DNA from: Phoronis ovalis
Lineage: Eukaryota > Phoronida > Phoronidae
Length of the DNA stretch: 18,817 nucleotides
NCBI GenBank assembly: GCA_028565635.1
Contig: JAOXYB010017220.1
Span: forward strand, 1 to 18,817
Reading direction: 5' to 3'
Position 1 is the stretch's first letter; every line of letters begins with the position of its first letter. The position numbers and the translations under genes were made by a program. The notes below the pieces were generated by a model that was given only the letters and a program-made list of their open reading frames with translations, was not told the DNA's origin and did no database searches. Shown here one piece after another: positions 18,735 through 18,817 of this stretch.

Positions 18735-18817
18735 GAACCACTCCCGGGGGGGTACTCAAGGTTTTTTGACTACGGGGATGTGCCGCGGAACCCAATCCAA
18801 AATTTTAGCTTGTGGTA
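18735..18817. repeat. Truncated dispersed repeat at right edge
   Basis: It reads ACCACTCCCGGGGGGGTACT, then CTACGGGGATGTGCCGC. G-rich ends of this kind recall a repeat common in marine invertebrate genomes, and they are similar in style to the fragments at 2314 and 6350. It is cut by the window end. Confidence 0.4.

Overview
The window is AT-rich nuclear DNA from an animal, most likely a marine invertebrate and perhaps a mollusc or other lophotrochozoan. That placement is an inference from gene structure (many short exons, GT-AG introns), a tRNA-derived SINE and several foldback/MITE-like repeats. Nothing in the sequence fixes the species. No bacterial-style operons, rRNA genes, CRISPR arrays or intact transposase genes were seen.

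Two genes are well supported, both on the minus strand and in tandem. The larger is CACTIN (cactin, a spliceosome-associated regulator of NF-kB/Toll signalling). Sixteen coding exons run from 17607 down to a TAA at 4567. All junctions are GT-AG, all phases agree, and together they encode about 679 residues up to the C-terminal FHFKRYRYRR tail. The start codon and the first part of the Arg/Ser-rich N-terminus were not found, so the first exon probably lies beyond the right edge. The second gene lies downstream on the same strand. It begins with a signal-peptide exon (2920-2965) followed by one immunoglobulin-like domain split over two exons (900-1116 and 156-265), and it continues off the left edge. 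Its promoter side (about 2966-3200) carries YY1-like and NRF1-like motifs.

Most of the remaining sequence is intron and repeat. A tRNA-derived SINE lies between the two genes (about 3270-3530). The largest CACTIN intron (6043-8729) holds a tandem array of about 2.1 kb (about 6535-8640) with a higher-order pattern of long and short units (period about 790 bp). Next to it is a perfect 14-bp hairpin, 46-77 nt downstream of a splice donor. MITE-like inverted repeats lie in intron 9 (about 11700-12290), with a related copy in intron 3, and two more foldback structures lie at 18115-18455 and 18486-18664. A short dispersed element family appears at about 2310-2650, 6350-6530 and at the right edge.

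The items most worth a second look are the secreted Ig gene, whose domain lacks the core Trp; an exon-like open segment in CACTIN intron 8 (12901-13075) that could act as a poison exon; the intron-borne higher-order repeat; and the hairpin beside the exon-14 donor.
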